Below, piece after piece: positions 6,474-13,086 of a stretch of DNA of 17,328 bases. The notes beneath the pieces were generated by a model that did not search any database, was not told where the DNA came from, and was given only the letters and a program-made list of their open reading frames with translations. Positions within the stretch are counted from its first letter, which is position 1. The number at the start of each line of letters is the position of its first letter. The translations under genes and the position numbers were made by a program. Origin of the DNA: an uncultured bacterium (lineage in GTDB: Bacteria; Patescibacteriota; Minisyncoccia; Phycocordibacterales; GWA1-40-21); NCBI GenBank assembly GCA_903868205.1, contig CAIPUJ010000066.1:1-17328 (forward strand). Direction: 5' to 3'.

Positions 6474-7855
6474 TTCAAGATATTTTGGTAACAAATAAGA
6501 AGAATATTCGTATGGTAAAAAAGGACGGAGCTTTCCCTTCATCTATTAAAAATGATGAAAAAGATTATTTAGATAAAATTAAAAAAGTACAAGAAAAAGA
6601 AAGAGCTAAGGTCGCTCATATAAAACAAGTAGAAAAAGAGGAGGAATTTGATTATGAAGAAGAGATAAAACCAGAAAAGGTTACAAAGAATTCCCAGACA
6701 TTTCTTTGGGTTCTCTCTGTATTATCTCTAGGCGTTTTATTTTTCTTTATTTCATCAAATTTTTCTACAGCGACAATAAATATCACCCCAAAGAGTGAGT
6801 CTGTAGTTTTGGACGATACTTTTACTGTTACAAGTAAACCAAGTACAGCAGGATTATTTTTTGAAGTAATGACAATCAAAAAAACTTCTACTAAAAATTT
6901 GGATACGGATGGAGAAGAAAATGTAGAAAGAAAATCTGTGGGTAAGGCCGTTGTATACAATAGTTATAGTACGTCCAATCAAAGGCTTATTACAAACACC
7001 CGCTTAGAATCAACAAACTCTTTGATCTATAGGATTAGAGATTCTGTGGATGTTCCAGGGTACAAAATGGTAGATGGTAAGAAGGTTCCTGGAAGCGTAG
7101 AGGTAGAAATTATTGCTGATACGGCTGGGGATAAATACAATATGAAGATTGCAGACCTCAAAGGAGATTTTAAAATCCCTGGTTTTAAGGGTAATCCTAA
7201 ATATGATGGCTTCTATGCAAGACTTAGTGCAGATACTACAGGAGGACTTATTGGTAAAGTTAAAAAAGTTTCTGAAACAAAATTAGCAACTGAAAAAGAA
7301 GTCTTAGACAAAGCTTTGAACGAAGATTTGATAAAAGAATTATATCAGAAAAAGCCAGAACAATACGAAATTTTTAAAGATAATTATTTTATATCTTACA
7401 AAAACATACCTGATACAGAATCAAATTCAGACAAGTATGCGCTTACTGAAGAAGGTACAATAAATGCATTGATGTTTAAGAAAGATGTTTTGGCATCATT
7501 TATTGCAAAATCAAAAATAAAAGATTTTGCAGGTGAGCCTGTGGAAATTATTTTTGCAGACGATATAGCTGTATCTATAGTATCGACAAATCCAGAACCA
7601 TGGACCGAGGATTCATTAAAAATTAAGTTTGCTGGAAATGCAAAAATCGTCTGGTCATATGATTCAAAGTCTCTACTCGGGTATTTATTAGGTCAAAATA
7701 AGTCTATAATAGACGACTTGGTAAGTGATAAGTTTAAAACTTCAATAAAAAGCATGAGTGTTGTGATCAGACCACAATGGAAGAAAACTTTCCCAGAGAA
7801 AGATAACAGAATCAAACTTTTTGATACAATAAAGGGTAAAGAGGTTATAAACTAG
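6458..7855 (+). CDS. Single-pass membrane protein with baseplate-J-like extracytoplasmic region
   Basis: 465 residues. Residues 1-80 are charged and probably cytoplasmic, with a K/E-rich, coiled-coil-prone stretch (35-75). Residues 81-101 (TFLWVLSVLSLGVLFFFISS and neighbours) form one transmembrane helix. Outside the membrane, residues 103-260 contain the pattern AVVYNSYST...TNTRLES...LIYRIRDSVDVPG...PGSVEVEIIADTAGDKYN, which I associate with baseplate J/gp47-like annotations in CPR genomes. The remaining ~200 residues are unassigned. The start at 6458 overlaps the preceding gene by 16 nt in another frame, indicating coupling. With that possible FtsA/PilM-like partner it probably forms an envelope or filament apparatus. 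It is not evidence for a phage by itself: no tail or capsid genes are near. Confidence 0.9.
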   Translation: MPQKLIQDILVTNKKNIRMVKKDGAFPSSIKNDEKDYLDKIKKVQEKERAKVAHIKQVEKEEEFDYEEEIKPEKVTKNSQTFLWVLSVLSLGVLFFFISSNFSTATINITPKSESVVLDDTFTVTSKPSTAGLFFEVMTIKKTSTKNLDTDGEENVERKSVGKAVVYNSYSTSNQRLITNTRLESTNSLIYRIRDSVDVPGYKMVDGKKVPGSVEVEIIADTAGDKYNMKIADLKGDFKIPGFKGNPKYDGFYARLSADTTGGLIGKVKKVSETKLATEKEVLDKALNEDLIKELYQKKPEQYEIFKDNYFISYKNIPDTESNSDKYALTEEGTINALMFKKDVLASFIAKSKIKDFAGEPVEIIFADDIAVSIVSTNPEPWTEDSLKIKFAGNAKIVWSYDSKSLLGYLLGQNKSIIDDLVSDKFKTSIKSMSVVIRPQWKKTFPEKDNRIKLFDTIKGKEVIN

Positions 7856-7865
7856 CAATTTGGCC

Positions 7866-7893
7866 TTGACTCCTTTGGTTTTTCTGATATCAT
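7866..7893 (+). promoter_or_regulatory. Promoter of infA-rpmJ
   Basis: TTGACT (7866-7871), a 16-nt spacer and TATCAT (7888-7893) with an upstream TG (extended -10). Transcription should start near 7900, about 8 nt before the infA ATG at 7908. Confidence 0.75.
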
Positions 7894-7907
7894 ACACGGA
7901 GTTGTTT

Positions 7908-8126
7908 ATGCCGAATCAAAAAATAAAAACATCTGCGGTGGGAATAGTCTTAGAAGCCTTTCCAAATACCCTTTTTAAAGTTCAATTAGAGGGAGATAAA
8001 GGAGAGATTCTTGCTTATTTGGCCGGGAAAATGAGACTGCATAGAATCAAAGTCTTAATAGGAGACAGAGTAGAGGTGGTCTTAGATGAATACGGCGGAA
8101 AAGGTAGAATAATAAGAAGAGTTTAA
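7908..8126 (+). CDS. infA: Translation initiation factor IF-1
   Basis: 72 residues, the family's normal size, forming one S1/OB-fold domain that binds the ribosomal A site during initiation. Diagnostic segments are GIVLEAFPNTLFKV, ILAYLAGKMRLHRIKVLIGDRV and the end GKGRIIRRV. An in-frame TTG at 7860 would extend the protein by 16 hydrophobic residues, but that extension overlies the -35/-10 promoter and does not match IF-1, so the ATG at 7908 is the start. rpmJ follows 14 nt later, as in many ribosomal operons. There is no Shine-Dalgarno; the leader is very short. Confidence 0.96.
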   Translation: MPNQKIKTSAVGIVLEAFPNTLFKVQLEGDKGEILAYLAGKMRLHRIKVLIGDRVEVVLDEYGGKGRIIRRV

Positions 8127-8140
8127 ATAATTTAAATACA

Positions 8141-8257
8141 ATGAAAGTAAAAGCATCAGTAAAAACAATTTGTGTGAAATGTAAGTCCGTTAGAAGAAAG
8201 GGTCGAGTTTATGTAACCTGTTCAGCGAACCCTAAGCACAAGCAAAGACAAGGGTAG
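8141..8257 (+). CDS. rpmJ: Ribosomal protein L36 (bL36)
   Basis: 38 residues (start MKVKASVKTICVKCKSVRRK), the standard length. The zinc-ribbon ligands are present: C11 and C14 (CVKC), C27 and the histidine in NPKHK. L36 is a small zinc-binding protein of the large subunit. The start ATG at 8141 follows an A/T-rich spacer (TTTAAATACA) without Shine-Dalgarno. Gene order infA-rpmJ-rpsM is the classical one. A promoter-like -35 box begins at the base after its stop. Confidence 0.96.
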   Translation: MKVKASVKTICVKCKSVRRKGRVYVTCSANPKHKQRQG

Positions 8258-8286
8258 TTGATTTTTTAACAAAGAAATGCTATTCT
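8258..8286 (+). promoter_or_regulatory. Internal promoter of rpsM operon
   Basis: TTGATT (8258-8263), a 17-nt spacer and TATTCT (8281-8286) preceded by TGC (extended -10). Start is expected near 8293, giving a leader of about 15 nt for rpsM. Confidence 0.7.
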
Positions 8287-8307
8287 AGTGTTTCTATAAA
8301 TTTTTTT

Positions 8308-8688
8308 ATGCGTATAGTAGGAATAACAATACCAGACAACAAAAGATTAAAAATTGGATTAACGGTACTTTACGGTATCGCTCAACCACGTGCTCAAATG
8401 ATTTTGAAAGCCGCAGGTGTTGATCCAGAGAAAAAAGGAAGTGAACTCACAGCTGATGAAGAGAACAAAATCAAGCTTGTAGTTGAGAAACTAAAGATTG
8501 AAGGAGACCTAAAGAGAGAAGTCGCTTCAAACGTAAAGAGACTCAAAGACATCAAGAGCTTCAGAGGTAACAGACACGCAAGGAAGCTTCCATCTAGAGG
8601 TCAAAGAACAAAGACCAACTCAAGAACACTCAGAGGTAACACAAGAAAGACTATGGGAACAGGAAGAAAAGCCGCTGACAAAAAATAA
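8308..8688 (+). CDS. rpsM: Ribosomal protein S13 (uS13)
   Basis: 126 residues, normal length. It is a small-subunit head protein that contacts S19, 16S rRNA and the P-site tRNA. It opens with MRIVGITIPDNKRLKIGLTVLYGI, carries the helix-two-turn-helix region AQMILKAAGVDPEKK, and ends in the basic tail with RGNRHARKLPSRGQRTKTNSRT. The ATG at 8308 follows TATAAATTTTTTT with no Shine-Dalgarno. First gene of the rpsM-rpsK-rpsD-rpoA-rplQ cluster, 32 nt before rpsK. Confidence 0.97.
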   Translation: MRIVGITIPDNKRLKIGLTVLYGIAQPRAQMILKAAGVDPEKKGSELTADEENKIKLVVEKLKIEGDLKREVASNVKRLKDIKSFRGNRHARKLPSRGQRTKTNSRTLRGNTRKTMGTGRKAADKK

Positions 8689-8720
8689 TCTATTAGATAA
8701 TCAATAATACAATACGAACA

Positions 8721-9149
8721 ATGGGTAAGAAAAGAATAGTAACAACAAAAGATAAAGTAGATTCAAAAGGCGCTACTGCACCAAAAGCAAGTTCAAAGAA
8801 AAAAGTTGAATCAGGTATTTTGTGTGTCCAATCTACATACAATAATACATTGGTATTGTTAACAGACAAATCAGGTAATGCGCTTATGGCGTCTTCTGCC
8901 GGAGCACTAGGATTTAAAGGTGCCAAGAAAGGTACTCCTTTTGCAGCTGCAAAAGTTGGAGAAGTACTCGGAGAAAAAGCTGCACTTCTAGGATTAAAAG
9001 AAATTAGTGTTGTTGTAAAAGGGGTTGGTTCAGGTAGAGAATCAGCTATAAGAGGTTTTATTTCAAAAGGTTTCAATATTACAGCCATTACAGATCAGAC
9101 TCCAGTTCCACACAATGGACCAAAACCTAAGAAACCAAGAAGAGTATAA
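8721..9149 (+). CDS. rpsK: Ribosomal protein S11 (uS11)
   Basis: 142 residues. A component of the 30S platform. The first ~30 residues are a lysine-rich extension (GKKRIVTTKDKVDSKGATAP), somewhat longer than in E. coli (129 aa). The family core follows: STYNNTLVLLTDKSGN, SSAGALGFKGAKKGTPFAA, VKGVGSGRESAIRG and the C-terminal TDQTPVPHNGPKPKKPRRV. The start is preceded by AATACGAACA, the A-rich context seen at most operon genes here. rpsD follows after 18 nt. Confidence 0.97.
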   Translation: MGKKRIVTTKDKVDSKGATAPKASSKKKVESGILCVQSTYNNTLVLLTDKSGNALMASSAGALGFKGAKKGTPFAAAKVGEVLGEKAALLGLKEISVVVKGVGSGRESAIRGFISKGFNITAITDQTPVPHNGPKPKKPRRV

Positions 9150-9167
9150 AACAATTTTAAATAAAAT

Positions 9168-9779
9168 ATGAAAACAGGACCAAGATATAAAATAGCAAGA
9201 AGATTAGGTGCAGCTGTGTTTGAAAAAACACAGTCTCAAAAGTTTGCCCTAAGATCACAAAGTGATAAAGCTGCTCCAAACAAGAAGAGAAAAGCTACTT
9301 CAGAATACGGAACTCAGCTTTTGGAAAAACAAAAAGCTAAAGTTACTTATGGTTTGGGTGAAAGACACTTCAAAAACTATGTTAACAAAGTCCTTTCAAA
9401 GAAAAGTGCTACTGCAGTTGATGACCTTATTCAAGTTTTAGAAAAAAGATTTGATAATGTAATATTTAGACTTGGTTTTGCAAAATCAAGACAGGCTTCA
9501 AGACAGATGGTAAACCATGGACACTTTGATATAAATGGTAAGAGAGAAACAATCCCATCTCTACAAGTTAAAGTTGGCGATGTTATAACAATAAGAGAAA
9601 GAAGCAAGACAAAACCGATTTTTAAAGATATCGATGAAAAATTAAAAGATGTAAAGGTTCCTTCATGGCTCGCATTAGATGTAGCAAAGAAAACAGCTAA
9701 GGTTCAAGGTGCTCCGAAGATAACTCCAGCTGAAATTGCTTTCGACATTCAAGCAATTATTCAGTTCTATAACAGATAG
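9168..9779 (+). CDS. rpsD: Ribosomal protein S4 (uS4)
   Basis: 203 residues, normal length. It nucleates 30S assembly by binding the 5' domain of 16S rRNA, and in many bacteria represses its own operon. The S4 RNA-binding domain spans about residues 90-150 (RFDNVIFRLGFAKSRQASRQ, then MVNHGHFDINGKRE and VKVGDVITIRERS). The N-terminal part has the usual basic helices (KQKAKVTYGLGERHFKNYV). The start is close to MKTGPRYKIARRLG; typical S4 begins MARYTGP, so the N-terminus is trimmed by a few residues. A gap of 44 nt with a -10-like box separates it from rpoA. Confidence 0.97.
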   Translation: MKTGPRYKIARRLGAAVFEKTQSQKFALRSQSDKAAPNKKRKATSEYGTQLLEKQKAKVTYGLGERHFKNYVNKVLSKKSATAVDDLIQVLEKRFDNVIFRLGFAKSRQASRQMVNHGHFDINGKRETIPSLQVKVGDVITIRERSKTKPIFKDIDEKLKDVKVPSWLALDVAKKTAKVQGAPKITPAEIAFDIQAIIQFYNR

Positions 9780-9789
9780 TCAGACCCAT

Positions 9790-9795
9790 TATAAT
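9790..9795 (+). promoter_or_regulatory. Possible -10 box ahead of rpoA
   Basis: A perfect TATAAT lies 28 nt before the rpoA ATG in an A/T-rich gap; no good -35 box at the right distance. It may provide extra transcription of rpoA and downstream genes. Confidence 0.35.
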
Positions 9796-9823
9796 TTATA
9801 AATTATTAATTTAATAAAAAACT

Positions 9824-10774
9824 ATGTCTGATCAATATAAAATATTATTACCATCAAAACCAAAAATAATCTCTGAAGAGGAGTTTTCTGGTGTTTATGA
9901 AATCGATGGTCTTTATCCTGGATATGGACACACACTTGGTAATTCTCTAAGAAGAATCATTCTTTCTTCTATTCCTGGTGTTGCTATAACTTCTATCAAA
10001 ATTGATGGAGTTCAACACGAATTTTCTACTATGGATGGAGTAAAAGAAGATGTTATAAACGTTATTCTTAATCTTAAGAAAGTAAGATTTAAAATACTTA
10101 CAGACGAAGCTCAAACAGTAGAGCTCAAAGTAAAAGGTATAAAGGATGTTACTGCAGGAGATATCACTGTCCCTGGTCAGGTTGAAGTTTTGAATCCAGA
10201 ACAAGCTATCGCAACTATCACAGACAAAAATACAAGTTTATCTATTGAAATGAAAATCCAAAAAGGATTAGGTTTCGTTTCAAGAGAAGTTCACCAGAAA
10301 GATAAAGTTGATATTGGTACCATCGCTATGGATGCAATATTCACTCCTATCAGAAGAGTAAACTATGAAGTTGAAAACATGAGAGTCGGAGACAGAACAG
10401 ATTTCAACAAACTTAGAATTTCAATACAAACAGACGGATCAATCACAGCAAAAGAGACTTTGGAACAATCTATCGTCACTATGATAGAACAACTAAAAGC
10501 AATAGTTGGATTCAAAGAACCAGAAGTTGAGGTTGTAGAAGTTTCAGAAAAAGAAGAAGAAAAAGAAGATGATTCAGAATTCTTAAAGACAAGAATAGAA
10601 ACATTAGATCTTTCAGCAAGAACAATCAACGCTCTCTCAAATGCAAACATTAGAACAGTCGGAGGCTTAGCAAGAAAGAAAGAAGAAGATATGGGAGATA
10701 TAGATGGTCTTGGTGCAAAGGGTATACAAGAAATCAAGAAGGTCTTGTCAAACTTCGGAATCACATTAAAGTAA
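9824..10774 (+). CDS. rpoA: RNA polymerase alpha subunit
   Basis: 316 residues. Residues 1-230 are the N-terminal domain that dimerises and scaffolds beta and beta' (GYGHTLGNSLRRIILSSIPG near 33-52, and GVKEDVINVILNLKKV). An acidic linker (VEVSEKEEEKEDDSE, about 238-252) leads to the C-terminal DNA/activator-binding domain (from LKTRIETLDLSARTINAL to EIKKVLSNFGITLK) with its helix-hairpin-helix region. The length is close to the usual ~330. The presence of a full C-terminal domain implies that UP-element or activator contacts remain possible. It sits in the standard order rpsD-rpoA-rplQ, 9 nt before rplQ. Confidence 0.98.
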   Translation: MSDQYKILLPSKPKIISEEEFSGVYEIDGLYPGYGHTLGNSLRRIILSSIPGVAITSIKIDGVQHEFSTMDGVKEDVINVILNLKKVRFKILTDEAQTVELKVKGIKDVTAGDITVPGQVEVLNPEQAIATITDKNTSLSIEMKIQKGLGFVSREVHQKDKVDIGTIAMDAIFTPIRRVNYEVENMRVGDRTDFNKLRISIQTDGSITAKETLEQSIVTMIEQLKAIVGFKEPEVEVVEVSEKEEEKEDDSEFLKTRIETLDLSARTINALSNANIRTVGGLARKKEEDMGDIDGLGAKGIQEIKKVLSNFGITLK

Positions 10775-10783
10775 GAATCAAAT

Positions 10784-11131
10784 ATGAATCACAGTAACAA
10801 AAACAAACAGCTAGGTAGAAAGATGAATCAGAGAAACGCCCTCTTGAAGACAATGGCTGTATCTCTTGTAAAACACGAGAAAATCACTACCACAGAAATA
10901 AAGGCTAAGGTCTTGAAGACTTTTGTAGAAAAGCTTATTACAAAAGGTAAGACAGATACTTTAGCTGCACAGAGACTTATAGCTGCAAAGATTGGAGCTG
11001 TATCAGCAAAGAAAATTGTGAAAGACATAGCACCAAAATACAAAACAAGAAACGGCGGATATTTAAGGGTCGTCAAAATAAAAACAAGATTATCAGATAG
11101 CGCAAGAATGGCTGTCATAGAATTTGTTTAA
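10784..11131 (+). CDS. rplQ: Ribosomal protein L17 (bL17)
   Basis: 115 residues, near family length. A large-subunit protein near the exit tunnel. It has the signature GRKMNQRNALLKTMAVSLVKHEKITTT at residues 11-37 and RNGGYLRVVKIKTRLSDSARMAVIEFV at the end. It begins 9 nt after rpoA with ATCAAAT before the ATG and no Shine-Dalgarno; 11 nt separate it from rplM. Confidence 0.97.
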   Translation: MNHSNKNKQLGRKMNQRNALLKTMAVSLVKHEKITTTEIKAKVLKTFVEKLITKGKTDTLAAQRLIAAKIGAVSAKKIVKDIAPKYKTRNGGYLRVVKIKTRLSDSARMAVIEFV

Positions 11132-11142
11132 TAAATAAAACA

Positions 11143-11493
11143 ATGGAAAAGAAATTTTATACAATAGATGCAACAGACGGAAAGCTAGGAAGAGTCGCAA
11201 CTAAAGCGGCAGGTTTACTTATGGGTAAGAATTTAGTATCTTTCGCAAGAAATGTTGCTTTCAATACAGAAGTAAAAGTTGTAAATGCTAGCAAACTTGA
11301 TATCGCTATAAACAAACAAAAAACCCCTTACACAAGATTTTCTGGTTATCCAGGAGGTTTACACATAAAGAGTATGGAACAACTTATCGCTAAACATGGT
11401 AAGGGTGGAGTTCTTAAGCTTGCTGTAAAAGGTATGTTGCCAAAAAACAAATTGACACCAAAAATTATAAAGAATTTGATAATTACTGAATAA
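11143..11493 (+). CDS. rplM: Ribosomal protein L13 (uL13), short
   Basis: 116 residues against about 142 in E. coli. The core is intact: FYTIDATDGKLGRVATKAA, LLMGKN, KTPYTRFSGYPGG and VKGMLPKNKLTPKIIKNL. The shortening is at both ends: the N-terminal strand before the W/Y-x-x-DA motif is reduced and the usual ~20-residue C-terminal tail after KNL is missing. L13 is an early-assembly large-subunit protein. It is paired with rpsI as in most bacteria, here appended directly to the alpha operon (11 nt after rplQ, 4 nt before rpsI). Confidence 0.96.
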   Translation: MEKKFYTIDATDGKLGRVATKAAGLLMGKNLVSFARNVAFNTEVKVVNASKLDIAINKQKTPYTRFSGYPGGLHIKSMEQLIAKHGKGGVLKLAVKGMLPKNKLTPKIIKNLIITE

Positions 11494-11497
11494 TACT

Positions 11498-11908
11498 ATG
11501 ACTGAAACAAAATCAAAATACATAGAAGCAGTAGGAAGAAGAAAAACATCTATCGCTAGAGTTAGAGGTGTTATTTCTAGTAAGAATTCTTTTGAAATAA
11601 ATGACGGTAAAAAAGTTGAAGATTATTTCAAGACAGAAAAGCAAAGAATTACAGCTACTGAAGCTATAACAAAGGTTACTGGTCTTACAGAATTTTTCTC
11701 AATCACAGTAAAAATTATTGGCGGTGGTATGGCATCTCAAGCAGAAGCTATGAGACACGGTATCGCAAGAATGATAATCAAGCAAAATCCAGAACTTAGA
11801 AAAGAAGTAAAGAAACTCGGATTCCTAGTAAGAGATCAAAGAGCAAAAGAAAGAAGAAAATTCGGTTTGAAGAAAGCAAGAAAGGCTGCTCAGTGGTCAA
11901 AACGTTAG
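11498..11908 (+). CDS. rpsI: Ribosomal protein S9 (uS9)
   Basis: 136 residues, normal length. The C-terminal tail of S9 reaches the P-site tRNA anticodon. Signature segments are AVGRRKTSIARVR near the start, GGGMASQAEAMRHGIARM in the middle and the basic end RAKERRKFGLKKARKAAQWSKR. The last residues KR are the conserved tail. It begins 4 nt after rplM and is closed by an intrinsic terminator, so it ends the long ribosomal operon. Confidence 0.97.
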   Translation: MTETKSKYIEAVGRRKTSIARVRGVISSKNSFEINDGKKVEDYFKTEKQRITATEAITKVTGLTEFFSITVKIIGGGMASQAEAMRHGIARMIIKQNPELRKEVKKLGFLVRDQRAKERRKFGLKKARKAAQWSKR

Positions 11909-11912
11909 TCTT

Positions 11913-11941
11913 AAAAAATCCGAGTTTATCTCGGATTTTTT
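11913..11941 (+). terminator. Intrinsic terminator of the ribosomal operon
   Basis: AAAAAATCCGAG (11913-11924), loop TTTAT, then CTCGGATTTTTT (11930-11941), a 12-bp stem ending in a T-tract. The symmetrical A/T ends make it potentially bidirectional. Confidence 0.9.
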
Positions 11942-11946
11942 ATTTT

Positions 11947-11975
11947 CTGTCATTCCCGTGAACACGGGAATCCAG
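11947..11975. repeat. Palindromic repeat, dRS3-like (left copy)
   Basis: CTGTC, then ATTCCCGTG-AA-CACGGGAAT (11952-11971, perfect 9-bp arms), then CCAG. The core fits ATTCCC-N8-GGGAAT, the pattern of the Neisseria dRS3 repeat and similar repeats elsewhere. Identical to the copy at 12416-12444. Confidence 0.85.
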
Positions 11976-11981
11976 TATAAT
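11976..11981 (+). promoter_or_regulatory. -10 box abutting the repeat, leaderless
   Basis: A perfect TATAAT begins at the base after the repeat, and the nuclease ATG (11989) is 7 nt further on. The -35 position falls inside the palindrome. Confidence 0.6.
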
Positions 11982-11988
11982 ATTGTTG

Positions 11989-12273
11989 ATGAAAAATTAT
12001 TTTGTTTATATATTAGCAAACAAAAGAAACGGGACATTGTATATTGGAGTAACAAATGACTTAGTCCGTAGAATGTATGAACACCAAAATTCTTTGGTGG
12101 ATGGGTTTACTAAAAAATATAATATTAAAATTCTCGTGTATTATGAAATGTCTGAAAATATTTTAAGTGCAATAGAAAGAGAAAAGAATTTAAAAAAGTG
12201 GAATAGACAATGGAAAATAGATTTGATTGAAAAAGAAAACCCAGAATGGAATGATTTAAGTTTAGATTTGTAA
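11989..12273 (+). CDS. GIY-YIG nuclease-domain protein
   Basis: 94 residues, one stand-alone GIY-YIG domain of the URI/YhbQ-like type. The motif strands are FVYIL (Y7 in the GIY position) and TLYIG (Y18), followed by the helix with R27/R28 and H32 (NDLVRRMYEHQ), and the metal-binding glutamate in AIEREKNLKKWNR (around residues 66-70). The fold cleaves DNA with one divalent metal; such short proteins have been proposed as nickases or repeat-associated endonucleases, but the substrate here is unknown. Two in-frame TTG codons upstream (11983, 11986) are rejected in favour of the ATG, which lies 7 nt after a TATAAT box. It is flanked by palindromic repeats, not by genes of its own operon, and interrupts a housekeeping region. 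Confidence 0.92.
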   Translation: MKNYFVYILANKRNGTLYIGVTNDLVRRMYEHQNSLVDGFTKKYNIKILVYYEMSENILSAIEREKNLKKWNRQWKIDLIEKENPEWNDLSLDL

Positions 12274-12275
12274 AA

Positions 12276-12384
12276 CTGGATTCCATCCTTACAGGATCAG
12301 TACACCCTTCACATTTTGATTACAAAATATTCAAGGTCTTTCATTTGGGTCCCAACCCAAACTCAACCTTCGCGGGAATGACAG
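12276..12384. repeat. Inverted palindromic repeat, interrupted
   Basis: CTGGATTCC (12276-12284) and CGCGGGAATGACAG (12371-12384) are the two halves of the reverse-complement repeat, intact at 13622-13650. Here about 86 extra bases separate them, including a small hairpin TTTGGGT-CCCA-ACCCAAA (12344-12361). It forms the inverted right end relative to the left copy. Confidence 0.65.
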
Positions 12385-12415
12385 AGTGGGATAGAGAAGG
12401 GGTTCTTATACTTTT

Positions 12416-12444
12416 CTGTCATTCCCGTGAACACGGGAATCCAG
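12416..12444. repeat. Palindromic repeat, dRS3-like (right direct copy)
   Basis: Identical to 11947-11975, again with the ATTCCC-N8-GGGAAT core (12421-12440). It lies 12 nt before the grpE -35 box. Confidence 0.85.
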
Positions 12445-12456
12445 GATATTCTGTTA

Positions 12457-12484
12457 TTGAATTGTGTAAAAAGTATGCTAAAAT
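12457..12484 (+). promoter_or_regulatory. grpE promoter, nearly leaderless
   Basis: TTGAAT (12457-12462), a 16-nt spacer and TAAAAT (12479-12484) preceded by TGC (extended -10). The ATG at 12495 is 10 nt after the -10 box. No CIRCE operator is present. Confidence 0.7.
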
Positions 12485-12494
12485 AACTATAAAT

Positions 12495-13073
12495 ATGGAT
12501 AAAAATACACAAAATGAAGAGGAAATAATCTATGAGGATGAATCTAAATCTAAAAAAACTATATTAGAAGATGATTCTGATGCAGTAGAAAGCGTGGTAA
12601 AAAAACTGAAGGAGAAGATTAAGATTCTAGAGTCAGAGAAGACAGAATATATGGATGGCTGGCAAAGAGAGCGAGCTGATTTTGTGAATTATAAAAAAAG
12701 AGTAGAAACAGAAAAATTTGAAACTATTAAATTTGCAAATGAGAATCTTATAGCTGAACTCCTTACCGTCATAGAAAGTTTTGAAATGGCTTTTGCTAAT
12801 AAAGAGGCTTGGGAGAAAGTAGATAAGAACTGGAGAGTTGGAGTAGAATATATCCATTCTCAGTTTATTAAAATTCTTGCAGAGAACGGTTTGAAAGAAA
12901 TGAATCCTATCGGAGAGAAATTTAATCCAGCATATCATGTAGCTGAAGGACACACAGAAACCAAAGAAGAAAAGGAGGATGGAATGATTATAGAAGTTAA
13001 AAAGAAGGGTTTTATGCTTAATGATAGGGTTATTGTTGCACCGTCTGTTGTAGTTGCTGAATTTGTAAAATAA
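12495..13073 (+). CDS. grpE: GrpE, nucleotide exchange factor of DnaK
   Basis: 192 residues, normal length. GrpE dimers release ADP from DnaK. The acidic disordered N-terminus (about 1-30) is followed by a long coiled coil (VESVVKKLKEKIKILESEKT to about residue 90, including the conserved WQRERADFVNYKKR), a four-helix-bundle part (ENLIAELLTVIESFEMAF) and the beta domain at the C-terminus (GEKFNPAYHVAEGH, then MLNDRVIVAPSVVVAEFVK). The frame is open further upstream to 12345, but that part is translated from the repeat region and does not match GrpE; the ATG at 12495 also fits the promoter. It is separated from dnaK by one small gene and a repeat pair. Confidence 0.95.
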   Translation: MDKNTQNEEEIIYEDESKSKKTILEDDSDAVESVVKKLKEKIKILESEKTEYMDGWQRERADFVNYKKRVETEKFETIKFANENLIAELLTVIESFEMAFANKEAWEKVDKNWRVGVEYIHSQFIKILAENGLKEMNPIGEKFNPAYHVAEGHTETKEEKEDGMIIEVKKKGFMLNDRVIVAPSVVVAEFVK

Positions 13074-13075
13074 TT

Positions 13076-13084
13076 TGATATAAT
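13076..13084 (+). promoter_or_regulatory. Extended -10 promoter of the structured leader
   Basis: TGA plus TATAAT (13079-13084), directly after the grpE stop. The start would be near 13091, leaving a leader of about 138 nt before the ATG at 13229. A second candidate (TTGTTA 13134, TATTAT 13156-13161) lies inside the loop of that leader. Confidence 0.5.
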
Positions 13085-13086
13085 TC

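Larger units (their letters stand above)
11947..12444. mobile_element. Putative GIY-YIG unit bracketed by dRS3-like palindromes
   Basis: The segment starts and ends with the same repeat in direct orientation (11943-11975 and 12412-12444 are identical over 33 bp) and carries a third, inverted and interrupted copy (12276-12384) just after the nuclease gene. It sits exactly between the rpsI terminator and the grpE promoter. I infer a small mobile or repeat-spreading unit; transposition is not shown. Confidence 0.5.

Noticed and set aside
6458..7855. Prophage remnant because of baseplate-J-like sequence
   Set aside because: The protein has an N-terminal membrane anchor and no phage structural, lysis or integration genes lie nearby.
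7860..7907. TTG start giving an 88-aa IF-1
   Set aside because: The added residues do not match IF-1 and coincide with the -35/-10 promoter.
8693..9088. 131-codon minus-strand frame opposite rpsK
   Set aside because: It is antisense to a certain ribosomal protein gene, has no promoter or family resemblance and is a codon-bias shadow.
11983..11988. TTG starts for the GIY-YIG gene
   Set aside because: The ATG at 11989 matches the family start and the expected leaderless position.
12345..12494. In-frame extension of grpE by 50 codons
   Set aside because: The extension is translated palindromic repeat sequence, does not resemble GrpE and overlies the promoter at 12457-12484.
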